A stretch of 64,000 nucleotides of DNA from Xanthocytophaga flava (GCF_030068545.1 NZ_JASJOR010000004.1:372001-436000); one strand, 5' to 3'; positions 17,496 to 26,476 are shown, counted from the stretch's first letter. Notes: a model not told the origin generated them from the letters alone. A program made the numbers and translations.

Positions 17496-17646
17496 AGATG
17501 TAAGTAGTAAGCTGTAAAATAGATTAAGTAGGATGCAGGTGTTTCCTGCCTTTGTTTTTCCGTGTTTGTTTTTTTGTAATCTGCTAGCTCTTCTGCTTTA
17601 CAGATTACATAGTTTCATAGTTGTCTTACCATTTTCAATAAGTATA

Positions 17647-18054
17647 TCAGGCATTATATACTGACATCATTGTTCTTGTTATCAGTTGATACATATCCTT
17701 CCAGGCCTGTTCGGTTTCCATATCCCATCTATCTTCCAGACGTTGCTTCATCATCCATACTAGCGAATCACCTACAATGGCATAGTGCTCTGGTCTGGCC
17801 CCATATCGTATATGTCGTTTAGCCAGTTCCTCAAGCTCATGTGTCACTTTATCACTATACTGAATGCTGCGCACCAATAGTGTCATCATGCTGGTAAACT
17901 TCCGGGCTTGCAGTTCTATATCATTCCGAAAAAATGTATGCAGAAAGGGGGCTTCTTCAAAAAGTTTCTGATAAAACAGTTCTCCCGCTTCCTGTGATTG
18001 TACCATCACAGCACTCCACGAATTTTTAATAATCAATATCTGCCTGTCTGTCAT
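17647..18054 (-). CDS. Single-domain globin
   Basis: About 135 residues from the Met of MTDRQILI; two Met codons lie side by side and the longer frame to 18102 adds a non-globin leader. The globin fold is shown by the HTFFRND corner (Phe41/42), QARKF in helix E and RHIRYGARPEHYAIVG, where His81 is the expected proximal haem ligand, as in Vitreoscilla-type haemoglobin. Single-domain globins bind O2 or NO. There is no reductase domain. It follows an H-NOX gene, which suggests NO sensing or removal. Confidence 0.8.
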   Translation of the reverse strand: MTDRQILIIKNSWSAVMVQSQEAGELFYQKLFEEAPFLHTFFRNDIELQARKFTSMMTLLVRSIQYSDKVTHELEELAKRHIRYGARPEHYAIVGDSLVWMMKQRLEDRWDMETEQAWKDMYQLITRTMMSVYNA

Positions 18055-18134
18055 CATCGTACAATAAGTAATAATCGTATAGTTACATTTTGCTTCTCCC
18101 ACTCCTCTCTGAACTTATACTATGGAACTCTGAT

Positions 18135-18677
18135 TTACACCAGTGTCACCGAAATTTTACAAGCCTTCTCGCCATTGGCAGCCTGATAATGGCGCACCTG
18201 TATCAGTGTTTTTTCACCATAGTGTGCACTAATCCCCTTGATGATCCCCACACCCAGACTGCTCAGGTGTCTCCGGGAAGAATAATCAATTACTACTTCC
18301 CGCTGGTTTACACGTGTACAAAGCAACTCCGGAGGTGTAGCATTACGATCACTATGACGTACCGCTTTATGCATGGTATTTTCTGTATGCTCCAACACAT
18401 CCAGCGTTCTCCATTCCGGACGAATCATTCCACTATATATTTTGAATAAATCTGCTACGATAAACTGCCCAAAATCTTCCAGTATCTGCTCTACCGACTT
18501 TTGCTGATTGCCAGCAATCCCCGAAATCAGCGAGATTAGTTCCTGGTCCGGATAAATCTGGGTTGGCAGATAGATCTTCTTTTCTAATCCTTGTGTATTC
18601 AGAAGAGCCAGCCATGCTGAAGGGCCTGATCGATCTCTAAGGTATTTTTGTAACTGATTAAAAATGATTCCGTGCAT
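18135..18677 (-). CDS. H-NOX (haem NO/O2-binding) sensor protein
   Basis: A 180-residue HNOB-family protein beginning MHGIIFNQL, the usual start. Key residues are visible: the likely proximal haem ligand His103 (in ENTMHKAV) and the haem-propionate motif YxSxR as Tyr132-Ser134-Arg136. These soluble sensors bind NO (some also O2) and pass the signal to a partner protein, often a histidine kinase or cyclase. No kinase is adjacent here; the neighbours are a single-domain receiver upstream and a globin downstream, likely in one operon. Confidence 0.88.
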   Translation of the reverse strand: MHGIIFNQLQKYLRDRSGPSAWLALLNTQGLEKKIYLPTQIYPDQELISLISGIAGNQQKSVEQILEDFGQFIVADLFKIYSGMIRPEWRTLDVLEHTENTMHKAVRHSDRNATPPELLCTRVNQREVVIDYSSRRHLSSLGVGIIKGISAHYGEKTLIQVRHYQAANGEKACKISVTLV

Positions 18678-18739
18678 TTGAGTGAGTGTCTGGTAATTGT
18701 TTTGTATGTGATTAAACTAAAAGGTGGTATAGAAGTAAT

Positions 18740-19183
18740 TCAGGAAGCAATGGCATACCGCATACCTTCTACTTCTTCATATATATTTTTCAGATCTTCG
18801 AGTCGTAATGGTTTTTCCAGAATTTTCCATACACCAGATTTCTCCATTTGAAACGCCATTTCTGGTTCAGGATAGGTGCTGGACAGCACTACTACCTGAC
18901 ATTGCTTTTCTATCAGTCCAGGTAAAGCCTTTATTTTTTCAATAAACTCAAGTCCACTCATCAATGGCAGGTGTAGATCCACAAAAATCAGTTCGGGTAA
19001 TAACTCACCTACATATTGATTACAGGTTAGGTAGTCTAATGCAGCAAAACAATTGTCATATACCAACTGCTTTCCCTGAAACTCAGAAAGCTTTAATAAC
19101 CGAGTATGAATAAAAGTATCAATCGGATTGTCGTCAATAAACATAATAGTCTGACAGAAAGAAGTATACGTTTTAAAGATCAT
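18740..19183 (-). CDS. Single-domain response regulator receiver
   Basis: A 147-residue CheY-like receiver without an output domain. It shows the acidic pair in MFIDDNPID, the phospho-acceptor Asp in LIFVDLHLPLMSG, the conserved Ser in VVVLSSTYPE and the Lys in LEKPLRLED. It probably acts by protein contact. It is the first gene of the minus-strand H-NOX/globin operon, preceded by a promoter with paired direct repeats. The partner kinase is not evident in the operon. Confidence 0.82.
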   Translation of the reverse strand: MIFKTYTSFCQTIMFIDDNPIDTFIHTRLLKLSEFQGKQLVYDNCFAALDYLTCNQYVGELLPELIFVDLHLPLMSGLEFIEKIKALPGLIEKQCQVVVLSSTYPEPEMAFQMEKSGVWKILEKPLRLEDLKNIYEEVEGMRYAIAS

Positions 19184-19276
19184 CTGGATGAAGGATTTGG
19201 GGTAATAATTGAAAATGGTTGCATGGTTGTTTACTTTTAAGAGAAAGTATGATTAACTGTATCAATATTGACAATG

Positions 19277-19367
19277 CAAACATATCACACTCCTGAAGAT
19301 CAACCTATTATTAAGGGTATACAGCAAGTGAACAACTAGCAAAACCAGGTATACAAAAGGTGAACAA
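19277..19367 (-). promoter_or_regulatory. Promoter with paired 20-bp direct repeats upstream of receiver/H-NOX/globin operon
   Basis: On the minus strand: TTGTTCACCTTTTGTATACC (19367-19348), 12-bp gap, TTGTTCACTTGCTGTATACC (19335-19316), then exactly 31 bp to TATGTTTG (19284-19277), which fits the Bacteroidota -7 consensus TAnnTTTG. The two repeats agree at 17 of 20 positions and are 32 bp apart, about three helical turns. The expected transcription start lies about 85 nt before the receiver gene. The same layout recurs at 22930-23021. Otherwise I see no gene in the gap 19184-19593. Confidence 0.65.
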
Positions 19368-19593
19368 TGGGTATTTGGAGTCTTTATTTGCCTGTCAAAG
19401 TATAAAACGAAACCATTCTCAAAAGAAAATGAACCTACAACCTGTACACCATCCAACCATCAGATGTTATCTCAATCACAGTCCTGATTCCATCTGCGAA
19501 ACCCTATTCTATATGATCTACAGATAGATCTACCAACCAGCATTAACCTACTTTTTAGTTACGTATCACTAACCTTCTATACCTCGTCTATAT

Positions 19594-21393
19594 ATGAGGC
19601 ACACTGCGCTATTGTTTTTGTTAGTCATTATTTCTCTGCCAAGTAATGCACAGACCAGCAAAAAAGACAGTCTTGAAAATCTGCTTCAACTTTCCAAACA
19701 GGATACATCACAAATCAAGCTGTTAAATGAACTTGCCTATGAATACTGGAGCACAGATCCGGAACGAATGCTTTCCTATATAGAAAAAGCTCTGACATTA
19801 TCCAATCAGCTATCCTATAAACCAGGACAAGCCCGAAGCCAACAACTCATTGGCGTTTATCACTGGCAAAAAAGTGAGTTCAAGGAAGCTATTATCTATT
19901 TTACTAAAGCCAGACAATTGTACAGGGCAATTCATGATCAGAAGGGAGAAGCTAAAAGTATCGTAAACCTGGGGATGGTTTATAAACAGCAAGGCAATGA
20001 TGTGTTGGCATTGGATAAGTACTTTCAGGGACTGGAATTACTCAAAGATGTAGATGACAAAGATACCAAAGCGAGCATTCTCAATAATATTGGCAATATC
20101 TATAAAAACCGTCAGGAGAATGGAGAAGCGATCTCATTCTTTCAGCAAGCACTGACACTCTGGAAACAGATTAACAGGCAACAGGCTGTAGCCGGAATTT
20201 TAAGCAACCTATCAGAGGTATATCTCAATCAGAAACAATATGACCAGGCACTTAAAAGCAGTCAGGAAGCCCTTGCTATCTTCGAAAAGCTACACGACAC
20301 CAATGGAGAAATTATCTGTCATAATAATCAGGGAAAAATCTATCTGAAGAAAAATTCCCCGGAAACAGCTCTTCAGAAGTATCAGACAGCGTTGGAGTTA
20401 AATGCAACCTATCAGAAAAAAAACCTGCTTGCTTCTTCACATAATGGACTTGGCGCAGCCTATACACAATTGAAGCAGTATACAAAAGCTATAGGCCATT
20501 ATCAGCAGGCGTATCAGTTATCCAGCACCAAAAATATGATTCAGGATCTGCAAAACTCCTGTTCCGGTTTGGCCCTGGTATATGCTCAAACCAAAAACTA
20601 TGAAAATGCATTTCGGTTTCTGCAACAATATGAAAATATCAAAGACTCTCTATTCTCTCAGGAAAGCGGCAATCAGCTTACCAAGTTGCGTGTCAATTAT
20701 GAAAACGAGAAGAAACAAATAGAGATTAATCTATTACAAAAAGAAAAAGAGCTGGCTCAATCTACCCGTAATCTGATTGGGTTGGGGATGGGAGCATTAT
20801 TGGTTATTGCCCTACTGGTACTTTATCAGCAACAGAGTAACCTTCGCAAGAAAAAAGAACTGCTTGTTAAAAATGAAGAACTGTACAAAGCCCAGCAGGC
20901 TCTGGCACAGGCAGAATTAAACAATAGTCAGTTGCGGGAAGGACAGCTGCTCGAACAACTGGAATTCCGTAATAAATCGCTTACCACACACACACTGAAT
21001 ATGATTCAGAAAAATAGTATCATGGAAGAGATTCGGGAAACAGTAAGTGAAGTATTAAAATCTGCACCAAAAAATGAATCTTCGTCTATTTATAGTCGCC
21101 TGATGAAACTGGTCGACTACAGTTTTAGCCTGGACAAGGATTGGGATGATTTCAAAATGTATTTTGAACAGGTACATCATGAGTTTTTTTCAAAACTGAA
21201 AGAGAGCCATCCGGAACTTAGCTCTGGTGAATTGAAGTTGTGTGCACTGGTACGCCTGAATATGAATCTGAAAGAGTCTGCCACTGTATTGGGTATCTCA
21301 CCAGAAAGTGTGAAAACAGCCCGCTACCGGTTACGTAAAAAGCTGGAACTGGAAGAAGAAACCAATCTGACGGACTATCTTTTATCATACTAA
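19594..21393 (+). CDS. TPR-repeat membrane protein with C-terminal LuxR-like HTH
   Basis: A 599-residue protein: signal peptide ending near PSNAQ, about eight tetratricopeptide repeats (residues 40-350), one transmembrane helix (about 394-412), a coiled coil (about 415-460), and a C-terminal domain with LSSGELKLCALVRLNMNLKESATVLGISPESVKTARYRLRKKL, which reads as a LuxR/sigma-like helix-turn-helix. This plan is common in Bacteroidota and links an envelope sensor to direct DNA binding. Target genes are unknown; the paired-repeat promoters that flank it are candidates. Confidence 0.8.
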   Translation: MRHTALLFLLVIISLPSNAQTSKKDSLENLLQLSKQDTSQIKLLNELAYEYWSTDPERMLSYIEKALTLSNQLSYKPGQARSQQLIGVYHWQKSEFKEAIIYFTKARQLYRAIHDQKGEAKSIVNLGMVYKQQGNDVLALDKYFQGLELLKDVDDKDTKASILNNIGNIYKNRQENGEAISFFQQALTLWKQINRQQAVAGILSNLSEVYLNQKQYDQALKSSQEALAIFEKLHDTNGEIICHNNQGKIYLKKNSPETALQKYQTALELNATYQKKNLLASSHNGLGAAYTQLKQYTKAIGHYQQAYQLSSTKNMIQDLQNSCSGLALVYAQTKNYENAFRFLQQYENIKDSLFSQESGNQLTKLRVNYENEKKQIEINLLQKEKELAQSTRNLIGLGMGALLVIALLVLYQQQSNLRKKKELLVKNEELYKAQQALAQAELNNSQLREGQLLEQLEFRNKSLTTHTLNMIQKNSIMEEIRETVSEVLKSAPKNESSSIYSRLMKLVDYSFSLDKDWDDFKMYFEQVHHEFFSKLKESHPELSSGELKLCALVRLNMNLKESATVLGISPESVKTARYRLRKKLELEEETNLTDYLLSY

Positions 21394-21488
21394 CTTTATT
21401 GTAGTTTACACTCTACCTATCTTACTAATCTTTCCAAAAGAGTAGTGCCACATACTTCTGATACAATCAATCCCATTTACAATACATT

Positions 21489-22916
21489 ATGATACATTTT
21501 GAAGGAGATACTATTTATCAAAATAATGGTAAAACAAAGAAAAGCTGGGCAGTATCAGCCTTTCTGGAGACCTATAACGTATTGGGAGAAGAACCTTTGG
21601 AAACACAAAACAGACTATTTAAAGAAATTATACCTATTGCTGAAGAATATTATGATACTTTATCCGAAACAGCACGTATACGATATGATTTCTGGAAACA
21701 AATAGAGCTGAACAGGATTACCCCACAAACATTTACCTACACAACTCAAGTAGCTACTACTATCAAACAGTGGGAGCTGACTATCAGTCCGGAAGGATTG
21801 TATTATAGAGACATTTCAGGATCATATAAACAACCTAACCAACTCTTACCACAACTTATCAGTGATTTTTGGTTCTATGGCCCTTTATGGCCTATTCCAG
21901 ATCTGTATACACGTAAACTGCTTGTCGCAACCATCCGTAATGCATTCATGCAGGTGGGCAGTATTGCTTCGTATAAGCATTTCCAATTGTTTGAGTACCC
22001 TGTTATTGCCAATACGAAACAATGGACGTCAGGTGATTATCATGCCAGTTCGTTTGTTATTGTCCGTGATTATGGTATAGAATATGGAGATCAGAATTTT
22101 CATGATGGGCTTCTCTTTCTGGGTTTCTTTTCGTTTGAACATTGTCTGAACTGTATGGATTTAGCGACCAAACAACTAGGACAGCAAGCCGTTTCAGAAA
22201 TCAATCGTCTTACTCAACCTGACAATAAACCTGTAACCAATACCTCTGCTAACATCATCTCAACTAAACCTACTATATCCAATGAGCGGTCCAAACAACT
22301 GTACATGGACAATGGCGGACAGATTCATTATATCTATCTGGATGGATTTGGAGATGAATACCATGCCACTCAGGCAGATGAAGCACAATGGAAGCAGGAG
22401 TTGATACAGAAGTATACAGAACGACTCCAAGAAGAGACCAACGAAACCTTACTAGCTAGTCTGTTGCGTTCACTTGCCTATCATAACGTCACCAATGGAG
22501 AAGCTATTTTGCTGAATCGGGCGTCTACAGAATCACTGCGAAACCGGCAAGCTATCTTTATGGCACTCTGGAAGGAAAATAAAAGTGAGAATGCAGTTAC
22601 TATTCTGCTGGACATTCTGAAAGAGAAAAATATTGACTCCTACTGGCATGATTATGCATGGACTTCTCTCACCCGGATGCCCGATAGCCAGACAGCAAGG
22701 AACTGGATTGTAGAATGCCTGAAAGGTAATAACGAGCGGTTCTTCCAGAAAGCACTGGATGTGTTGTTTGTATGGAGTCTGAATGGAAAATCCGGCCTTA
22801 CAGAATTACTTGCGTCAGGACAACTTTCGTGGCAAAACAAAATCAACAACCCTGAATTTTATCAGACAATCACAACACTTCAACAAATTTTCACTGAGCA
22901 AAATAATCCAAACTGA
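21489..22916 (+). CDS. Hypothetical protein, 475 residues, HEAT-like C-terminus
   Basis: A soluble protein with no signal peptide or transmembrane helix. The N-terminal two thirds are rich in aromatic residues and I recognise no domain. The C-terminal part (about 310-470) has repeating helical pairs such as LLASLLRSLAYHNVTNGEAILL and WHDYAWTSLTRMPDSQTARNW, suggesting HEAT/armadillo-like repeats and a protein-binding role. It begins 95 bp after the TPR/HTH regulator on the same strand, so it may share its transcript. Confidence 0.55.
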   Translation: MIHFEGDTIYQNNGKTKKSWAVSAFLETYNVLGEEPLETQNRLFKEIIPIAEEYYDTLSETARIRYDFWKQIELNRITPQTFTYTTQVATTIKQWELTISPEGLYYRDISGSYKQPNQLLPQLISDFWFYGPLWPIPDLYTRKLLVATIRNAFMQVGSIASYKHFQLFEYPVIANTKQWTSGDYHASSFVIVRDYGIEYGDQNFHDGLLFLGFFSFEHCLNCMDLATKQLGQQAVSEINRLTQPDNKPVTNTSANIISTKPTISNERSKQLYMDNGGQIHYIYLDGFGDEYHATQADEAQWKQELIQKYTERLQEETNETLLASLLRSLAYHNVTNGEAILLNRASTESLRNRQAIFMALWKENKSENAVTILLDILKEKNIDSYWHDYAWTSLTRMPDSQTARNWIVECLKGNNERFFQKALDVLFVWSLNGKSGLTELLASGQLSWQNKINNPEFYQTITTLQQIFTEQNNPN

Positions 22917-22929
22917 GCCATTGGTCAGT

Positions 22930-23021
22930 TTGTACACCTTTTGTCTACCTGTATATAGATGAGTGTCAACCTCTTGTATACTCTCAAAAACAGGTAGTTA
23001 CATTTCCCTCCTCTACCTTTG
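22930..23021 (+). promoter_or_regulatory. Promoter with paired 20-bp direct repeats upstream of the 23053 operon
   Basis: TTGTACACCTTTTGTCTACC (22930-22949), 13-bp gap, GTGTCAACCTCTTGTATACT (22963-22982), then exactly 31 bp to TACCTTTG (23014-23021), a match to TAnnTTTG. The first repeat matches the distal repeat of the 19277-19367 promoter at 18 of 20 positions, the second at 15 of 20. Both 31-bp spacers also share an AGGTnG segment at the same offset. A regulator common to both operons is inferred. Confidence 0.65.
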
Positions 23022-23052
23022 TGACTATCAAAATGAAACAACCCATTTACAT

Positions 23053-23502
23053 ATGTCACAAATTTTTCGATTTCTGTTAGGAGGAGGATGGTGGACACTC
23101 TGGTATATTCTCTTCTACCTTTTTACCGGAGCGGTCAACGTAGCCTGGTTTGAAGAACTATTGCAAATGACCAAAAAAGGCGAGAGTGGTCCGGGTGCCG
23201 GAGCTGCCTATATAGGGCTCATCTGTTTGTCAGGGCTGCCTGTACTATTCTTCTCTGTTATCCATCTTATTCTGGGAATGCGTCAGGCAACAGATTCACG
23301 AGCTTTTCTGGCTGGCTTCAGTGTATTATTTATGCTGGTAATCCTGGTTTGGATGTTTGTAGGTACAGCTGGAATAGCAGGAGCCACCTATCCTGGTTTT
23401 ATATTGTACTATCTGGGCTTTGCACTTATTACATTTATCAATCTGGTCTTATTATGGATAGCACGTCATGAAATGTCATTGCTTTCTATACTTAGTCTCT
23501 GA
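23053..23502 (+). CDS. Four-helix integral membrane protein, unknown function
   Basis: About 149 residues from MSQIFRFLLGG; the frame is open further upstream, but this start lies about 30 bp past the promoter box and gives a compact membrane protein. Four hydrophobic segments are visible (about 11-26, 55-80, 90-110 and 117-140). I recognise no family. The downstream secreted-protein gene begins 36 bp later and should be in the same operon. The promoter is shared in design with the H-NOX/globin operon. Confidence 0.6.
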   Translation: MSQIFRFLLGGGWWTLWYILFYLFTGAVNVAWFEELLQMTKKGESGPGAGAAYIGLICLSGLPVLFFSVIHLILGMRQATDSRAFLAGFSVLFMLVILVWMFVGTAGIAGATYPGFILYYLGFALITFINLVLLWIARHEMSLLSILSL

Positions 23503-23537
23503 TTCTTTCCTACTACAACTATCCCCCAGTTACAACT

Positions 23538-24401
23538 ATGAAAACAGCCATTATCCTATTTGCTTTCATTACTATTTACACATCTGCTCTTGCACAGAAA
23601 AGCACTATTGCATACAACAAAAACAAATCAACCTCTACGAAAATGCTTATTACACCTTCACTCAAAACACGTCTGATACAGTTTCTGCATGAATCCTTTG
23701 AAGACTCCAAACAAGTATCCACAGCAGAAATGAATCGGGTAATGGATTCTATTCTTAAAAAAGCAGTAAATTATGGATTAGACAATGAAGCAGATCTGGC
23801 AACTTATGTTATCACCTCCTATGTATTGGGTGAAAACTTTGACAAAGAAGTTCCGGAGGCAGCCAAGATATTAAACAATACAGGTTATAACAGCAACCAG
23901 AAAGCTGCATTTCTGGAAACCTGGACAATGCAGGTAATTCAGGCGTTGGAAAATGATGATACATTGGCCCAGCAGGTAGCAGCCCAACAAGCGACTAATG
24001 GTCACACGGAAGCATCTATGTCTGATTATCTGACGATGCAGAAAGAGTCACATCTCTATCAACAGGCAGCAAACCATATAGTAGAGTTGCTGATTCATGG
24101 AGATGCTCAATCAGTTATCAAGCAGTTTAGCCCTAACTTTATGAAACAGTTAGGTATGGAACAGGTTGAAAAAGTATTTCAAACACAAATGCTGCCATTT
24201 TTTGCTAATGCCAAGGGTTTAGGCAAAGCTTCAACAGTAACCATGACCCATGATGCTTTTGGCAGTGAGGGATTTGCCTTCTATCTCACTCTTATCACTC
24301 CCACTGGAGACAAACCTTTTATTGTATATATGGTCAATGAGAACAACCACATTGTACTGGCAAACCTGATCGTAAACAAAACATACGCAGATATGCATTA
24401 A
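23538..24401 (+). CDS. Hypothetical secreted protein
   Basis: A 287-residue protein with a signal peptide ending near TSALAQK. The N-terminal half is helical and rich in Asn and Gln; the C-terminal part (about 170-280), with VIKQFSPNFMKQLGMEQVEKVF and MVNENNHIVLANLIV, resembles small cystatin/NTF2-like domains of the DUF3887 type, though this is uncertain. It is the second gene of the 23053 operon and ends at a triple hairpin region. Periplasmic location is expected. Confidence 0.6.
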   Translation: MKTAIILFAFITIYTSALAQKSTIAYNKNKSTSTKMLITPSLKTRLIQFLHESFEDSKQVSTAEMNRVMDSILKKAVNYGLDNEADLATYVITSYVLGENFDKEVPEAAKILNNTGYNSNQKAAFLETWTMQVIQALENDDTLAQQVAAQQATNGHTEASMSDYLTMQKESHLYQQAANHIVELLIHGDAQSVIKQFSPNFMKQLGMEQVEKVFQTQMLPFFANAKGLGKASTVTMTHDAFGSEGFAFYLTLITPTGDKPFIVYMVNENNHIVLANLIVNKTYADMH

Positions 24402-24444
24402 TTCAATTCTGAAATAGTATCTATTTTGTGCACTCTTACTAAGT

Positions 24445-24546
24445 AACAGGATGGACTATATCCATCCTGTTTGTCTGTTTCTGAAAAATATTTTCAGAAA
24501 CAGAGTATCACAAAACCAGACTCTGGCTACTATCCACCAGAGTCTG
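24445..24546. terminator. Three consecutive perfect hairpins between convergent genes
   Basis: AACAGGATGGA/complement (24445-24455, 24461-24471, 5-nt loop), CTGTTTCTGAAAA/complement (24475-24487, 24491-24503, 3-nt loop) and CAGACTCTGG/complement (24517-24526, 24537-24546, 10-nt loop). All three are perfect. They lie between a plus-strand and a minus-strand gene and probably act as bidirectional terminators. Confidence 0.7.
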
Positions 24547-24571
24547 TATAAAGGTAGGAATGATCGTATTT

Positions 24572-25345
24572 TTAGTCTTTTTTATCATAGTGCATTGTCT
24601 TTTGAAAAGAATCTCCTCCTATCTTGGCATACTTAAAATCTTCTCCTCCATTAAATACAGCACCACTTAATTCCGTATCCTTATCAAACTTAGTGTATTT
24701 CATATTGGCAAATCCCTTAAACTGAGCATTACGAAAACTACTTTTCTCAGAAAAAGAGGTATACTTAAAATCTGCATCTCTTTCAAAAACAGCATTTTCA
24801 AAACTAACACCTTCTGAAAACTTTACATATTTAAAATCTGATCCGTTTTTAAACTGTGCCCGGCTAAAGTTGGCAAATTGTCCGAACTTAGTATATTTAA
24901 ACAGAGCTAATTGGTTAAAAGTACTTCCAGCAAAAGAAAAACCTTTTTCAAAATGAGAGTATTTAAAAGCACTTGCGTCTTCAAATGTACAGTTTTCAAA
25001 TGCTACATTTTCTGTAAAGTCTGCCTGATACAATTCATGTTCTTCATTATTTGAATAATAACCTATCACATCACCTGTAAATGTGCAATTGCGAAAGGTA
25101 ACAAGTACTTCTACAGTACTGATATAATGTTTGTTATCTCCTGGTACAAACTTTTGCATTCCTTTGGTCTGCAATTCCATATTTTTCAATCGTGTCAGAT
25201 CCAGTTTACCTGTAATGGTCACATTTTCATAGTTAACGGCTTTGCCTTCATTAATTTTGGTGATTATTTCCTGAGCGTCTATGCTCTTTTGGGCAAAAGC
25301 AAAAGTTGGCAATACTGTCAATAGTAAAATAAGTAGCTTCTTCAT
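24572..25345 (-). CDS. Secreted pentapeptide-like repeat protein
   Basis: A 257-residue protein with a signal peptide (MKKLLILLLTVLPTFAFAQ). From about residue 130 it carries six repeats of exactly 22 residues, each opening with FKYxxF or MKYxxF (FKYSHF, FKYTKF, FKYVKF, FKYTSF, MKYTKF, FKYAKI). Phe spacing alternates 5 and 6, so the underlying unit is 11 residues. This should form a right-handed quadrilateral beta-helix related to pentapeptide repeats. Function unknown; it is probably an extracytoplasmic structural or binding protein. Confidence 0.75.
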   Translation of the reverse strand: MKKLLILLLTVLPTFAFAQKSIDAQEIITKINEGKAVNYENVTITGKLDLTRLKNMELQTKGMQKFVPGDNKHYISTVEVLVTFRNCTFTGDVIGYYSNNEEHELYQADFTENVAFENCTFEDASAFKYSHFEKGFSFAGSTFNQLALFKYTKFGQFANFSRAQFKNGSDFKYVKFSEGVSFENAVFERDADFKYTSFSEKSSFRNAQFKGFANMKYTKFDKDTELSGAVFNGGEDFKYAKIGGDSFQKTMHYDKKD

Positions 25346-25536
25346 AGTTTGAAAGAGGTTAAATGTAAAAAGTCAACATAGTCTTAGAGAATACCAATAA
25401 GATGCAGTTTGAATAAGGCAGGTTGCATGAGCTTTTTATTTGTACAAAATTTTTCTCCCTTGCCAGACAACCATCCAATCAACTAACGCATTGTGGTTTA
25501 TACAATCCTGTTCATTCACAACAAACCACATCCCGA

Positions 25537-26394
25537 ATGAAAATCCTGGTTACTATATTACTACTTATACTTGCTACATTCTCTAGATGTACTCAACCTT
25601 CCCAATCGGTCGAATCTGAAGAAAAAACTCAGTTTGTTTATTATTCGGAATTTGTTCGGGACTCCTTTCATATTCAAGTACAGCTTCCACTAGAGTATCT
25701 ATCTCATCCAGATAAAAGATATCCAACTGTTTATTTATTGGATGGAAACTTTTACTTCCCGATGATGGCATCTACCCTGCATCAGTACGAACTAGGTGGA
25801 CTTCTTGATCCTATGATTCTGGTGGGTATTGGTTATAGCTCTTTTAAAATGATGGATTCATTACGTATACGAGATTATCTCTATCCTAAACCACTTACTT
25901 CTGATGAAATCAAGAGTGAAGGTGGAGGGCAACGATTTCAAGAGTTTCTTACCAAAGAACTCCTGACTAAAATTGATGCGTCATTCAGAACTCAAAAAAA
26001 TAATCGTTCCTTACTGGGACATTCATTTGGGGGTTACTTTACTTTATATAGCTTATTGGATCAACTAGAAAATAAGTCCAACAGCTTTCAGACCTTTATT
26101 GCAGCAAGTCCTACGCTGTGGTATAATAACTTCTATCTGAATAAACTTCCTGCTGCGTTAAAAAACAGATCGCCCAATGATAGCCTACAAATTTTCGTGA
26201 GTGCAGGTGCGTTGGAAGACTCTGTCTGGAATGTCAAACCTGTACAAGAATTAGCTAGTGTACTTCAGAAGAAAAAAATAGACAAGATGGTATGCCAAAG
26301 CCACATATACAATCATTTGGACCATATGGATGTGGGTATATTATCGTTTACCAAAGGGCTTCAGGCCTTTACCACCAGAACAAAAACTCCATAA
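25537..26394 (+). CDS. Esterase-D/enterochelin-esterase-like alpha/beta hydrolase, lipoprotein
   Basis: About 285 residues from MKILVTILLLILATFSRC, where FSRC forms a lipobox; an upstream in-frame ATG at 25423 would place the lipobox too far inside. The body shows YPTVYLLDGNFYF, the nucleophile elbow LLGHSFGGYF (Ser in GHSFG) and a C-terminal HLDHMDV that may supply the catalytic His. This matches the putative esterase family (esterase D, IroE/BesA-like). It may hydrolyse siderophore or small acyl esters at the envelope; the substrate is not evident. Confidence 0.75.
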   Translation: MKILVTILLLILATFSRCTQPSQSVESEEKTQFVYYSEFVRDSFHIQVQLPLEYLSHPDKRYPTVYLLDGNFYFPMMASTLHQYELGGLLDPMILVGIGYSSFKMMDSLRIRDYLYPKPLTSDEIKSEGGGQRFQEFLTKELLTKIDASFRTQKNNRSLLGHSFGGYFTLYSLLDQLENKSNSFQTFIAASPTLWYNNFYLNKLPAALKNRSPNDSLQIFVSAGALEDSVWNVKPVQELASVLQKKKIDKMVCQSHIYNHLDHMDVGILSFTKGLQAFTTRTKTP

Positions 26395-26476
26395 AGCGTC
26401 TGAATAAAAAAACAGATGATAGACTATTACCTTTATAGGTAAAGAGCTCTAGAACTATTGTTTGTCTTATGTTGGA

